From: Pelodera strongyloides
Lineage: Eukaryota > Nematoda > Chromadorea > Rhabditida > Rhabditidae
Reading direction: 5' to 3'
NCBI GenBank assembly: GCA_036852015.1
Contig: JAANDG010000087.1
Span: 260,001 to 324,000, forward strand
DNA: 64,000 nucleotides
In this document: in pieces, positions 37,901 to 47,122 of the stretch
Layout: the number at the start of each line of letters is the position of its first letter
Numbering within the stretch: position 1 is the stretch's first letter
Program-made: the position numbers and the translations under genes
The notes under the pieces: model-generated
Database searches by the model: none
Seen by the model: only the letters and a program-made list of their open reading frames with translations
Told to the model about the DNA's origin: nothing

Positions 37901-38649
37901 GTTGGAAAGTTCATAACAATATTACACAATAAAATTTTTCTGGGCTGCTTTTGACAAGCAGTTTAGTCACAAAAATGTATAGATTATATAGTATGATGGG
38001 TTTCCTTTTGGCTTTTGGTACATACACTGATACATTTCAGGACACTGTGAGGGATTCAAGGTGCTAGTTACGCGAGAAATACACGGTCGAATACTCAAAC
38101 GATGCGGTAGGTTATTCTAAAAAAAGATAGGGTTGTTCAAAATTGTATTTAATAATAGTTCTCTAAAAAAAATATTTTACGCTTCAAGAGGTGCACCTTT
38201 AGGCCCTAAGCCTAAGCCTAAGCCTAAGCCTAAGCCTAAGCCTAAGCCGTACAATACAGCCTACAATGCAAATACAATCCGAATGTTCGTAAGTAGTTCA
38301 TGAAAGCCAGGAATCTCCAAAAGGGGATCTAGGCAGTGACATACTTGACAAAAGATCTAGCTTATTATGTGCTTTTAATTTATTAAAACGAAATGCCGGC
38401 GAAACACATCGAGTAGACCAGCATTCTCATGCAATTTATGCAACAGAACGTAAATTAGTATAAAAAATCGAGTAAATTCGAGTAAATTAGCATAAATACG
38501 TAAGAATTCAGTTGAACACGATGCGTCTTAAAAACGTTTCGGCCGGCATTTCGCTTTAACGATACTACACATCTAAAGCAAATATTTCAGAGCGAAGTTG
38601 TCCATTCCCCGAAGTGCCAATCGGAGGAGTTTGTTACGAAATGCGATAG
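16913..38649 (+). CDS. Large secreted Kunitz / lustrin-repeat / EB-module protein
   Basis: Forty-three exons join in phase to 1532 residues: 16913-17106, 17542-17629, 17754-17811, 17988-18037, 18213-18285, 18767-18874, 19652-19821, 20008-20080, 20512-20691, 20961-21016, 21349-21445, 21689-21818, 22608-22693, 22972-23094, 23439-23551, 23849-23909, 24249-24386, 24679-24798, 25159-25215, 25606-25749, 26732-26815, 27005-27097, 27413-27477, 27719-27806, 28047-28202, 28379-28531, 28816-28921, 29139-29209, 29655-29781, 29963-30009, 30236-30382, 30710-30850, 33683-33793, 33888-33971, 34316-34498, 34768-34869, 35165-35275, 35516-35611, 36422-36515, 36778-36981, 37685-37776, 38041-38106, 38591-38649. 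A signal peptide ([17 protein letters not shown]) precedes EB-like cysteine modules (about 115-190), five Kunitz domains (about 273-331, 384-454, 497-553, 601-658, 708-765) alternating with lustrin-type repeats (CP.G..C..........CC), seven more repeats to about 1132, EB modules (to 1258), two or three further repeats, and a short basic tail. Such proteins act outside the cell, in cuticle or matrix, some as protease inhibitors; the role here is inference. Confidence 0.85.
18301..18443. repeat. Palindromic intron element, family G
   Basis: Ends GAGGCCGTATTCACCAACAC and GTGTTGGTGAATAGGGCCTC are inverted copies, with ACAGGGAGCCCTCCC/GGGAGGGGTCCCTGT as inner arms. Relatives lie at 37012 and 42619. 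Confidence 0.8.
19225..19459 (+). other. Orphan exon-like block inside the Kunitz gene
   Basis: A good acceptor (GTAATCTTAG) opens an open frame with protein-like composition that continues correctly from the phase-1 donor at 18874: it contains [35 protein letters not shown] and [18 protein letters not shown]. It ends either at the donor GTAAGC (19460), which leaves phase 2, or in TAA at 19461-19463. The next exon (19652) needs phase 1, so inclusion breaks the frame unless a poor acceptor 11 bases upstream (AAAAAG at 19636-19641) is used. It may be an alternative last exon, or an exon damaged by an indel or a sequence error. Confidence 0.5.
19521..19563. repeat. Perfect 18-base hairpin
   Basis: ACGTCAGTATGTACGTCC and its reverse complement GGACGTACATACTGACGT are separated by seven bases. 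It lies just downstream of the orphan exon-like block. Confidence 0.8.
21931..22350. repeat. TTAA palindromic element, family H
   Basis: TTAAAGGAGGAGGCTCACGA and its mirror TCGTGAGCCTCCTCCTTTAA bound the element. The arms continue through GAATGAAGTGCTC and TTTCCTTTTATCGAA. It lies in a Kunitz-gene intron that splits the second Kunitz domain, and shares its right TTAA with the family A copy that follows. Confidence 0.85.
22347..22527. repeat. TTAA palindromic element, family A
   Basis: TTAAAGCGAAATACCGGCCG at the left, CCAGTATTTCGCTTTAA at the right. Begins at the same TTAA that ends the family H element. Confidence 0.9.
24018..24199. repeat. TTAA palindromic element, family A
   Basis: Typical family A ends (TTAAAGCGAAATACCGGCCG / GGCAGGTATTTCCCTTTAA), in the intron before the exon at 24249. 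Confidence 0.9.
25061..25190 (+). repeat. 65-base tandem duplication of a 3' splice site and exon start
   Basis: Two copies (25061-25125, 25126-25190) starting GGTATTTGTAAAATAAAACA, each with CTTTTCAG and the first 30 or so bases of the exon for the second half of the fourth Kunitz domain. They differ at about three positions. Only the second copy continues into the full exon; use of the first acceptor runs into a stop codon. Confidence 0.9.
25399..25569. repeat. TTAA palindromic element, family I (near-perfect hairpin)
   Basis: Arms of about 80 bases: GGATACATAGGATTTGCTTA and its mirror, ends TTAAAGCGAAATGCTAGCC and GGGGCTAGCATTTCGCTTTAA (read as the two strands of one arm). A second copy is at 38821. 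Confidence 0.9.
26144..26214 (+). tRNA. tRNA-Gly (anticodon CCC)
   Basis: 71 bases fold as a complete tRNA: acceptor arms GCACCAA / TTGGTGC plus discriminator A, D arm from GTGTAGCGG, anticodon stem GCACC / GGTGC around the loop CTCCCAC (anticodon CCC), and T arm CCGGG-TTCAACT-CCCGG. A run of T follows within seven bases as a Pol III terminator. No intron. It lies in a Kunitz-gene intron, in the same direction as that gene. Confidence 0.95.
26384..26545 (+). repeat. Degenerate minisatellite
   Basis: About four or five imperfect units built on GTGGGCCACA and TGTGCGAGAAG, in the same intron as the tRNA gene. The open frames through it on both strands are products of the repeat. Confidence 0.7.
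27499..27548. repeat. Half of a family A palindromic element
   Basis: TTAAAGCGAAATACCGGCCG and GTTTTTGAAACTCATCGTG are present; the right half is missing. Confidence 0.75.
27951..28009 (+). other. tRNA-like sequence with Pol III A and B boxes
   Basis: TAGCACAGTGG resembles an A box and GGTTCGATTCC is a perfect B box, flanked by GACC..GGTC as a short acceptor-like pairing. The anticodon arm does not fold and the T stem has a mismatch, so this is a tRNA relic or the head of a SINE rather than a working tRNA. Confidence 0.45.
32589..32811 (+). repeat. 16-base minisatellite, about 14 units
   Basis: Units of GGTACTCGCGCACTGC with C/A changes (CGCGC, CACGC, CACAC). Because 16 is not a multiple of 3, all three frames stay open. 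It lies in the 2.8-kb intron between the Kunitz-gene exons at 30710 and 33683. Confidence 0.95.
34499..34548 (-). promoter_or_regulatory. Cluster of nuclear-receptor half-sites in an intron
   Basis: TGACCTTTGAACT (a DR1 with one changed base) is followed by TTGACCTTTTACCTTTGACCTT. On the minus strand these are AGGTCA-type half-sites. Position is directly after the exon at 34316-34498. Function is unproven. Confidence 0.25.
35881..35960 (+). repeat. 20-base AT-rich tandem repeat
   Basis: About four units of AAATTCCTATAAATAAATAA, the later ones slightly altered. Intronic. Confidence 0.85.
37012..37136. repeat. Palindromic intron element, family G
   Basis: TGAGGCCATATTCACCACTC at the left and GCGGTGAATACGGCC at the right, with CTGGGAATTCCCC / GGGGAATATTTCCC type inner arms. 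Confidence 0.75.
38205..38248 (+). repeat. Interstitial telomeric repeat
   Basis: About seven uninterrupted units of CCTAAG, the complement of the nematode telomere repeat TTAGGC, in the last intron of the Kunitz gene. Confidence 0.95.
38393..38559. repeat. TTAA palindromic element, family A
   Basis: Left end TTAAAACGAAATGCCGG, right end GGCCGGCATTTCGCTTTAA, inverted relative to several other copies (ATCGAGTAGACC comes first). Last intron of the Kunitz gene. Confidence 0.85.
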
Positions 38650-38820
38650 AACAAATTTGAGAAAATTATAAAGTTACGCCCAGAACAGTTTGCCTGATAG
38701 CCGGAGAATGAGTTACATATTTTAGAACCTCGTTACTCTTTTTTTATAGTTTCTTACTGAGTTGCAAGAACTGCAGTCATCTAGTCAATGTTTAGACGAA
38801 ACTTTCTCAATTATCTTATC

Positions 38821-38991
38821 TTAAAGCGAAATGCCAGCTCCTTTGGAAAATTTGCATATGATAAGCAAATCCTATGTATCCTATGCTAATTTTGCGCGAT
38901 CGTCCTCGGCTATCGCGCAAAATTAGCATAGGATACATAGGATTTGCTTATCATATGCAAATTTTCCAAAGGAGCTGGCATTTCGCTTTAA
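38821..38991. repeat. TTAA palindromic element, family I (near-perfect hairpin)
   Basis: Arms of about 80 bases pair almost perfectly (GCAAATCCTATGTATCCTAT and its mirror) around a short GATCGTCCTCGGCTATC centre. Same family as 25399. Lies just past the stop codon of the Kunitz gene and may be in its 3' untranslated region; AATAAA follows directly at about 38990. Confidence 0.95.
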
Positions 38992-40429
38992 TAAAATGAC
39001 AAGGAAGAAGCTCCTTTAAAGTAGCAGTAGAGTACCTAAGTTAAAATAGATAACAAATACATAGATTTAGGTGTTTCTTTTATGTCGTCGAAAGTTAATA
39101 TCAGCTCACCTGATTTTTGCTCAATGTCCTTACATATTTTTCTGTTTGGTCCTCCTTCAATTTTTTTTAATGAGATTATATTTTCCTTTTTTAGCATTTA
39201 GTGGATTCTACTCTCGGAAACGCTGCGCAGCTGCAGCTAGGTCCCAAAAGTTTGACTTGGGAGCGGATACCCGCGCTTTCATTCTAATTACCCGCACTGC
39301 GCGGTTGAATATGGCAGTCCAAATTAACATAATATGAATGTACCGTAAGCCAAATCGATATAATTGTTTATTACACGAAAGTTTAATTGTATCTCTTTAC
39401 ATGTGTAGTATTAACACAGTATTACAGTAGGTACATTATCGTACCCAATATTTGCCTCGTAACCGTATTTTGCTGTGAATTGTGTTTGATTAAGTCCTTT
39501 ATTAGTGTTTTATTTACTTTGCACAATTTTCAATAAGTCGTTCATTTGATTAGATGATTATTGTTGTTTATGAATGAAATAAAAAATTAATATAATAGTT
39601 GCTTGGGTGTTCATTTTAGTAGATTGCGCTACAAGGTTTCTGTAGCAAACCAGGTGGCACTGTTACAGGAAAACGGAATAATTACCCAGACCACAGAAAA
39701 ACAGTCTGTGGACGGACGGTCGCCAAATTTTCACCGAAAAAAAAAACATTTAGTAACCGATTACTGACCATTTGGTGACCATGTGGTGACCATTTGACGA
39801 AGGTTTTCGAGATTTGATCACGACAAGGACGCCACGTGGCCACCAAATCGCTTAGCTGACGAAATAATAAGAACCGTCGCCAAATAGCTTCCTCTGTTTC
39901 CTACGAGTAATGTACATTCAGAAAAGTTCCTAATACAAGGTTGCAAAGCACAAACTGCAGGCTATAAACTATAGATTAATTGCACACATTGCGAGGTAAT
40001 TGCACACGCTGAATTGCTCACAGAAATCAATGAAAAAAACATCTGACAGCCAGTTTAACTTTGTTCTTTCTTGTCTATCAGGTCAAGTCTATCTTTATTT
40101 CATTCTATTTTGCCATAATATTTATTAATCTTTTACGTTCATGTCTACCACTCTTTTTCCGTGACCTTTCATGGGAGGCCTTCCCACTTAGGATAGATTT
40201 CTGGCGAGATTTTAGGCTAACTTAGGGAGCATAGGGCCATAGGGAAAACGGAGAATTTTTTAGGACTTGTTATCTGCCCTTGATAAAGATATTCCCAAGT
40301 CATAATCAAAAAACATAACAATAAACTCTACGGAAAGGAATAAATCAATAGGTGTCAGCTGTTGTGACTTTTTAGGTGATTGATCCTAATTATGCACTAA
40401 TTATCCACGAAATCTATAGGACAATTTTC
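38992..40429. other. Intergenic, with a GGTGACC-rich dispersed repeat
   Basis: No exon recognised. 39715-39890 shares GGTGACC / GTCGCCAAAT words with 4840-4980. The last bases hold the 5' flank of the membrane-protein gene; CTATAG at about 40414-40419 may be its acceptor. Confidence 0.4.
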
Positions 40430-43028
40430 ATGTCGGAGTCGGACGAACTAAATGAGCCACTTTTGGATAATTCGGATTCGGAAGAAGAATTAATAGAACT
40501 TTTTGACGAGCTTTTGGAAGAAAATTATGAGCCGGTAGGAATACTGATTTAAAGCAAAATACCGGCCGGTTTTTGATACACATCGAATGCACATTTATGC
40601 AGCTTATGCAAATGAACACAAATTAGAATAAAAAATCGAGCTAAATCCGAGCAAATTAGAATAAATACGTAAGAATTCAGTTGTCCACGATGCGTTTCAA
40701 AAACCGGCCGGTATTTCGCTTTAAATTTTTGAAATCTCTTTTCGCTTGTTCCTCTCTTCTCCCTGTCTAATTCTCAGTGAGCATGTGACCAATAATTTGT
40801 TTCAAGTATGAACTAACATTATAATTCGTAATTTCATTATCGTAATTCGTAATTGTTTTCAGATTCAGAAGGATAAAACACCAATTTTATTTAACTTATA
40901 ATTTAGGAAGGAGACGGGAATTCCTTCGATTTCCTTATCGATTACATGTTGGATCTATTCGATTTTGAACTCGAAATGGAGGGATTTTGGCCGATTTTCC
41001 TGTGAGTTTTAGAGTATCAAAGGGGTTTTTATTGTTGAAGATTAAGCATTATCTTATTATTATTATATAAAGGAGAAGAGTTTACTTTTTTGTTTGAAGC
41101 CGCGTGTGAACGCAACGAATATTTGAATATCTAAAGGCTATAAAAGGAGAGCCGGAGCCCTGTCTTGAGCAAGGGAAATTCGAATTTTATTCCATGATTT
41201 TTCAAGATACGTTGCAAAGGTTTCACATAAGTGACATAAGTGTGCTCACTGATGTTCCTGCATTTTAGACTTTGAAAGTCGCCTCAGGCGGCGATAGCCG
41301 TCTGGTTAGCCTATAATTATGTTAGGGCCAGTTCCATTTCTGTCAATCGATGAAAACTTATACACATCAACGAATATGTATGTAAGGTACAAGTTCTATA
41401 CGTAAAAATGTGTTTCCTATGTAAATTCCATGGAAATATGAACTGAATACTACTTTGCCTGTGTTGTTTGTACTTGGTTACTGTATTTTATTTTAGCTTT
41501 TGTTCCCTTATTATCCTATTCCTGGTCACTCTGATAACGGCCGTTTGTTTCTTCATCAAATACAAGAAATCACTCAAAAAGAAGAAGAAAAACCGTCAAT
41601 CGCAAGCCGTTTCGATGAAAGTCCAATGCAATATGAATGTGGGTTTTATATTTTGTTTAATCTTTAGATGGTTTTTTTCAAGTTTCCAAGATTTACAAAG
41701 CTCTTACTATAGTCGTATAGTAAGTTTAAAAATTAGCATATATATATTATGTTTCAAATTTGTAATGACCGCGAAACGGCGAAACTGCTTATTTTGATAA
41801 TAGAAATAATCGATAACACAAAAACAAGTGAAACGAATAGCATATGGTAATTTTAGTGATGACACAGTAGACTGTTAACAACAATAATAATAATTGTTGA
41901 CAATTGTGGGAGCAATAAAATTACATGCAATCTAATAACCAAGTACTTGGTATCCGTATATGATAAATAAAAATAACTTTATAATCAAAATCAATAACAC
42001 AGTTTCGTTCAGTCCGGTATGGTTAGCGGTGTTCCGATGCTTCAACCGCCAGCTGCCGTTTATCCGACTTACGCTTCGGTTCTACCGCAAGCCAACCCTG
42101 CCGCAGTGATGCCTTTTGGGTATCAGACGGTAAGACTCATGTGAACCTTCAGTTTTCCTTTCCAATTGGAAAAATGGTCATTTTAGGTAAACGATTTTAA
42201 ACGGGTAAATGTAGTGGTGAATACGGCCTCAGCACCATTTTCCGTAAGGAACGTAGCTAATTTGGGCCTCACTGTATAGTTTAATACGACGGTCATTGAC
42301 TTGACAACGGCTATCATCTATAACACCTTTACTATCAAACCTTGAAGCCTAAGCAAATTGTTGTTTAGGCTCCCGCCCTGGGTCACCCTGTTATGGCCAA
42401 CCAGATTGTGCATCTTGAAGCCTAAGCAAATTGTTGTTTAGGCTCCCGCCCTGGGTCACCCTGTTATGGCCAACCAGATTGTGCATCAACCACAGCTGCC
42501 CCTGGTCAATCACAACATGCAGCAGCAGAATATGCAACAGCAAATGCAACATATCCCGCAGATGCAGCGACAACAAGCCGGTAACCAACAGGTAAAGTTA
42601 TTAATAAAATAATCCACCAGAGACCATATTCACCACTACGATTCCCTCGGGGAAATATTCCCTTGGGACAGAAAATAGCATTCTAATACGAGAAACGTAA
42701 AGAAAAAGACGGGGTATTCTCCTTGGGGAAACGAGAAGTGAATATGGCCTCAGATGTAGAGTAACGACCACCAATTAATCGTCCCATATGTAAAAAATTA
42801 AGAAGAATGCCGGTTTATGTTATAATATTACCAAACAAAAGCAGCCAAGGTCTTTCCGAGTATTCTATATGTACTACCTTTCAGTATGGCCAACCGCCAC
42901 CATACCCTGGTAACTCTGGAGTACCGCAGTCTCAGTTCGGTGTCAAGTCTACGGTATCGCACATCCCCGTTAGCAACACTACACCACCGCAGCAAACTTA
43001 CAGTAATATGAGCACGGCTCCAATTTAA
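40430..43028 (+). CDS. Single-pass membrane protein with PPxY motif, tandem family member 1
   Basis: Six exons: 40430-40534, 40907-41001, 41497-41638, 42013-42129, 42442-42591, 42885-43028; phases agree; 250 residues. The N-terminus is acidic (MSESDELNEPLLDNSDSEEE) and has no signal peptide. One membrane helix (about 68-88, CSLIILFLVTLITAVCFFI) is followed by KYKKSLKKKKKN, which by the positive-inside rule puts the tail in the cytosol. The third exon ends in VQCNMN. The tail is rich in Pro and Gln and contains PPPY (207-210), a WW-domain ligand motif. I know no named family; layout resembles PPxY membrane adaptors such as VOPP1/WBP1 or Commissureless, without sequence homology claimed. The fifth exon follows a 73-base tandem duplication of its own acceptor. 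AATAAA at about 43252. Confidence 0.8.
40549..40724. repeat. TTAA palindromic element, family A
   Basis: TTAAAGCAAAATACCGGCCG / CCGGTATTTCGCTTTAA in intron 1 of the first membrane-protein gene, starting 15 bases after the donor. Confidence 0.9.
42341..42486 (+). repeat. 73-base perfect tandem duplication of a 3' splice site and exon start
   Basis: Two identical copies (42341-42413, 42414-42486) beginning CTTGAAGCCTAAGCAAATTG. Each carries the acceptor TTGTTTAG and the first 45 coding bases of exon 5. From the first acceptor the frame meets TAA inside the second copy; from the second it continues. Confidence 0.95.
42619..42752. repeat. Palindromic intron element, family G
   Basis: GAGACCATATTCACCACTAC and the mirror AGAAGTGAATATGGCCTC bound it; inner arms CCCTCGGGGAAATATTCCC. 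A lone end of the family (GTGGTGAATACGGCCTC) lies at about 42214-42230. Confidence 0.75.
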
Positions 43029-43437
43029 TCAGTATATCAGTTTATGAACGTATTGTAGTAAAACGTTGATCTTTATTTTGTGATGACGCGTATTGATTGC
43101 GCTTGTACTAGTTAGTGCATTTTTTTAGGATAGTTTGATACAAAATGATTTAAAATGCGCGGTAATTTAGCTTCTAATAAGAGTAGCGTGTAATATTTTT
43201 TATTGCTTATCATGTACTATTGTTATTTTTTCAGCACTGTATTTTGCATGTAATAAAGCGTTTTATCAGTTTTATCCATTGTTGTAATTTGAAATTTATG
43301 TGGTTTCGAATACCAAACTTGTTTCAGTTTGAATTTTTCGGTATATAATGTTTTCAATTACTATATTCTAGTCATTATGCCTAAAAGCTCTAACTAACAA
43401 TAAAAGCCCGCATTTCCGTAAATTTTCCAAATTTAGT

Positions 43438-43834
43438 TTAAAGGGACAGGCCCATCAAAGTTAACCTATATTTACGATACGTCCATAGTGACTATCAAGC
43501 ATTTTTATTACAATATATACAAACTAAATTTCACATTTATTTGCCATTGAAAACTTTTTTCCGATGCGCTCTGCTCAAATGTATACCGTAGAGCGCAAAT
43601 ATCCTTGTCGTCAATGCAAATTTATCGTGAAATTATAATGCGATTAAAATTTGCATATATAGCTTTGAAATCTGCAGTTTTATGGTATACATTTGAGCAG
43701 AGCGCATTGGAAAAAAAGTTGTCTAGGGCGAATAATGGTGAAATTTAGTTTGTATATATTGTAATAAAAATGCTTGATAGTCATTATGAACGTATCGTAA
43801 ATGTAGGTTTATTTTGATGGGCCTGTCCCTTTAA
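43438..43834. repeat. TTAA palindromic element, family C
   Basis: TTAAAGGGACAGGCCCATCA and its mirror TGATGGGCCTGTCCCTTTAA bound arms that run through ACGATACGTCCATAGTGACT and ATTACAATATATACAAACTA. Other copies: 46746 and 56479. Its right TTAA is the left TTAA of the next element. Confidence 0.95.
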
Positions 43835-44279
43835 AGGGACGGGCCCATCAAAATAAACCCATATTTTGCATGTTTTTATAATTTGTATAAAGGGGGTTTA
43901 TTATAATATATGTACACTAAATTTCGGCTAGAGTTTATCCCGCTGAAATTTTTCGGTGTCGATAAACTCAAAAGTATACCGTAGAAGACCAACAATTGCA
44001 CCCTATTTTCTTGTCGCGTGTCCCGGGGGAATGTGGCTATATGGACAGTAGTCTCCAGGGTCCCAATCAGAGCGAGGTATCCTCGGGAGACGCGGTAAGG
44101 AAATAAGGGTGCAATTGTTGGTCTTCTACGGTATACTTTTGAGTTTATCGACACCGAAAAATTTCAGCGGGATAAAGTCTAGCCGTAACTTAGTGTACAT
44201 ATATTATAATAAACCCCCTTTATACAAATTATAAAATCATGCAAACTATAGGTTTATTTTGATGGGCCCGTCCCTTTAA
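43831..44279. repeat. TTAA palindromic element, family B (intact)
   Basis: 449 bases with long arms: TTTATAATTTGTATAAAGGG, GACCAACAATTGCACCC and their mirrors. This copy has the single GTAT that is duplicated around the LTR array in the copy at 8324. Confidence 0.95.
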
Positions 44280-44712
44280 GATTTGGTCCATAGACCATAA
44301 ACTGATAAACTGCGCCCTCTTTAGAAATAATCAACAAGAGAGTGCAGATAAGTAGCATGAAATTGTAATTCGAAATCTTCCTACCCCATGAGTGATTTGA
44401 ACTGGAATCACACTACATTGGTGACAATTCACTTTATTTAGGTTAGAACACTTAGAAACGGTGATGAACCTGTATATCACCAGTTTTTGTAAAAAGTATC
44501 CTTCTGGTTCTTTTGTCTTCTAAGTTGGTATGTACATTAGGTAAATATGTCGAAATTATTATGCATCGTTGTAATATGTGTTATCCCTTTCTTTTAGTTT
44601 TAGTGTATGTTTTTGTTCTCACGTTGACTCAGCTTCATATATTGTGGGATAATTTTGATTTTCGTTGAGGTTCTTTTCTTACTTCTTGATTTTTTTAAAG
44701 ATAACTTAACCG

Positions 44713-46301
44713 ATGTCAACTTCAACTTCTTTACATATAACAGAAGAGGAAGATGTTGATTGGTACGACGAAGATCAAAGCCCACTTTTATATACGGTAG
44801 GTTTTCTTGTATACTGTAAGATCTATATTTGAATCGTTTTCGCTTTTCCTTGCAATGCATCCGGCTACTGCTAGTGAATATCACCACTGATATCAATATC
44901 AGACTCAATTGAGTGTTTTTTTTTCTTGGTAGTACTTTCCCTATTATTGATGGTGAACAATTCTCTAGGGATAAATTCATTTGCGCAAACTGTAATTCGC
45001 GCACACCTTGGTGCACCGCCAACGCGTTTCCTAGGCGCGCAGTTGGGTTAGCCGCGCGAGGGCTTCATTTTGAGCGGCGAGGGCGCGAAGGTAGTTGAGA
45101 CAGAAATTTTGAATTTGCTTTCCAGGACGCTGACATCGATGAAGTAATAGAGTACAAGAGCACTTGGTTCGAACACTTTTGGTTTCATTTGCAACATTTC
45201 AATTTCGAAGAGGTTTGGGATCACATATGGAGCACGCTTGTGTGAGTTGACAATTAGTTTTCTCAAATTTGAGCTTATGAACCTTTTCACTGATAAAATT
45301 AAATAGGTTTTTATTTTAGCTGCGTATGTGTGTTTAGCAATTTGCGACTTACATGTCGTACATGTAACTCCTACCTACATTAGGCATTGTGGAGAGCAAA
45401 AAAAATGTGCTCGAGGAATCTATCAAACCCCGCACACGTTTTGTGGGCGAGGTGAGAGCGGTACGAAGCTTATGGCTTTTACTCACTTCAACGGTACGGT
45501 TCCGGTGACCAGGTTGTTTACTTTCAGTTTCTACTCACTGGTCGTTGTACTGGTTTTCGTCGGATTCACAACACTGATCTCCTTTTTATTGTGGATTTTG
45601 GTCGTTTACAAAAAGAAGAAAGAAGATGAAATGATTGTGAAGCAAGATGTCAACATTGAATGTGATGTCAATGTGAGTTTGCTCAGTTTCAGTAGATCTT
45701 CTTTTATTTTAATTTCATATCGAAGACAGTATCATATGATTGATGCGCAACAGTACTTCAGCACCGCAGATTAATAGGTATAGGAATGATGCCTTGAAGT
45801 TGTTTTTTTCTCTTCGTAGTAAGGGAAACTCTTGTAGTCTGAAGCCTATCAATTTCCAGGCGGGTACGGTAGCCGGCGTCACGCCCTTTCCGCCAAATAA
45901 TGTGCTAACTTATCAGCAACCAATGTTAGTTGGACCTATGAACCCAATGTTTAATGGACTCCCACCTATGTATCAGGTATAATTATATTTCTAATTTTTG
46001 TGGTGTCACTTTGGGTGAATTCCTTACTCTCATGTTTCGCTACTTACGCTGCGGAGAAAATAAAAATAGTACACATGTATACGAATGACAAAAGATAGTG
46101 ATACGTAACGCACAGAAAAAGTGTTATAAGAACTCAAATAATAACCACATAATTAAATTGGACACACTTCAGCCCACCGAGCCGGCCGTTTACTTTGTTG
46201 AAACGGAAAATGTTGTGCCGCAACAAACAAATATGATGCAAAATGTCCAGGTTGCAGCTGAAATTGAAGAAAATGCAGCTCCAGGGCTGGCTTCGGTATA
46301 A
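44713..46301 (+). CDS. Single-pass membrane protein with PPxY motif, tandem family member 2
   Basis: Five exons: 44713-44796, 45126-45241, 45528-45672, 45860-45976, 46173-46301; 196 residues. It repeats the layout of the gene before it: acidic N-terminus with SPLL (against EPLL), exactly 200 coding bases before the membrane exon, a helix at about 67-93 (SLVVVLVFVGFTTLISFLL) followed by YKKKKED, a third exon ending IECDVN, and a fourth exon of 117 bases that holds PPMY (150-153). The second exon is rich in aromatic residues (WFEHFWFHLQHFNFEEVW). The last exon may instead splice at 46295 (GTATAA) to 46485-46505, replacing the final V with YEGTVY. Both genes share intron positions and phases, so they are duplicates despite low sequence identity. 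AATAAA near 46624. Confidence 0.75.
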
Positions 46302-46745
46302 AATTGATGTGTTTCTAATTAGAATCATAATTTATTCATTACTAACCACACTGATTCCATTATTATCTTAACGACCCATTTAGATCAATACTTTTTATGT
46401 CATTTTGTTGTGGCTATAACCAATTGGGTAATTAATAATTTACATATAACTTGTCACTGTATGTTTTTTAACTTTTTTTTTTAGTACGAAGGTACAGTGT
46501 ACTGAGTGTACAGTATTGTGTTTCTTGTGATCCGTTAAACCCTACTCCTTTTTTTCATTCAAACCTGGTATACTATTTTTCTTCTGTGAATGGTTTCATA
46601 CAGTGTTTTGCATGTTTCACTCAAATAAATATTTATTTGCAAAAAATGTTTCTTTGATCTGTAAACTGGCTTTTGCTTGCAGGCGTGCTATTTAAACTTT
46701 TAATTTATGTTGGATATTTTATTTCATTGGGAATGTATTTGCTTT

Positions 46746-47122
46746 TGAAAGGGACAGGCCCGTCAAATTAAACCTATGTTTACGAGATGTTCATACTGCT
46801 TACAAAGCGTTTTTATTACAATATATACAAACCAAATTTCACCTTCATTCACCCTGGGACACTTTTTTCCGATGCGCTCAACTCATATGTATACCGTAAA
46901 GCTGCAGATTTCAAAGCCGTATACGCAAATTTTGATCGCAATCTAATTTTACGATAAATTTGCATAGGCAGCTTGGAAATTTCCGTTTTACGGTATACAT
47001 ATGCGTTGAGTGCATCGGAAAAAAGTTTCCTAGGGTGAATGAAGGTGAAATTTGGTTTGTATTTATAATCATTATGAACGTATCGTAAATATAGGTTTAC
47101 TTTGATGGGCCTGTCCCTTGAA
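46746..47122. repeat. Palindromic element, family C, eroded ends
   Basis: GAAAGGGACAGGCCCGTCAA at the left and TTGATGGGCCTGTCCCTTGAA-like sequence at the right, so the terminal TTAA is lost at both ends. Inner arms match 43438. Confidence 0.85.

Noticed and set aside
45328..45527. Extension of the membrane exon upstream of 45528
   Set aside because: A clear TTTCAG acceptor at 45527 and the phase of the preceding exon define the border; the extension has no likeness to the paralogues.
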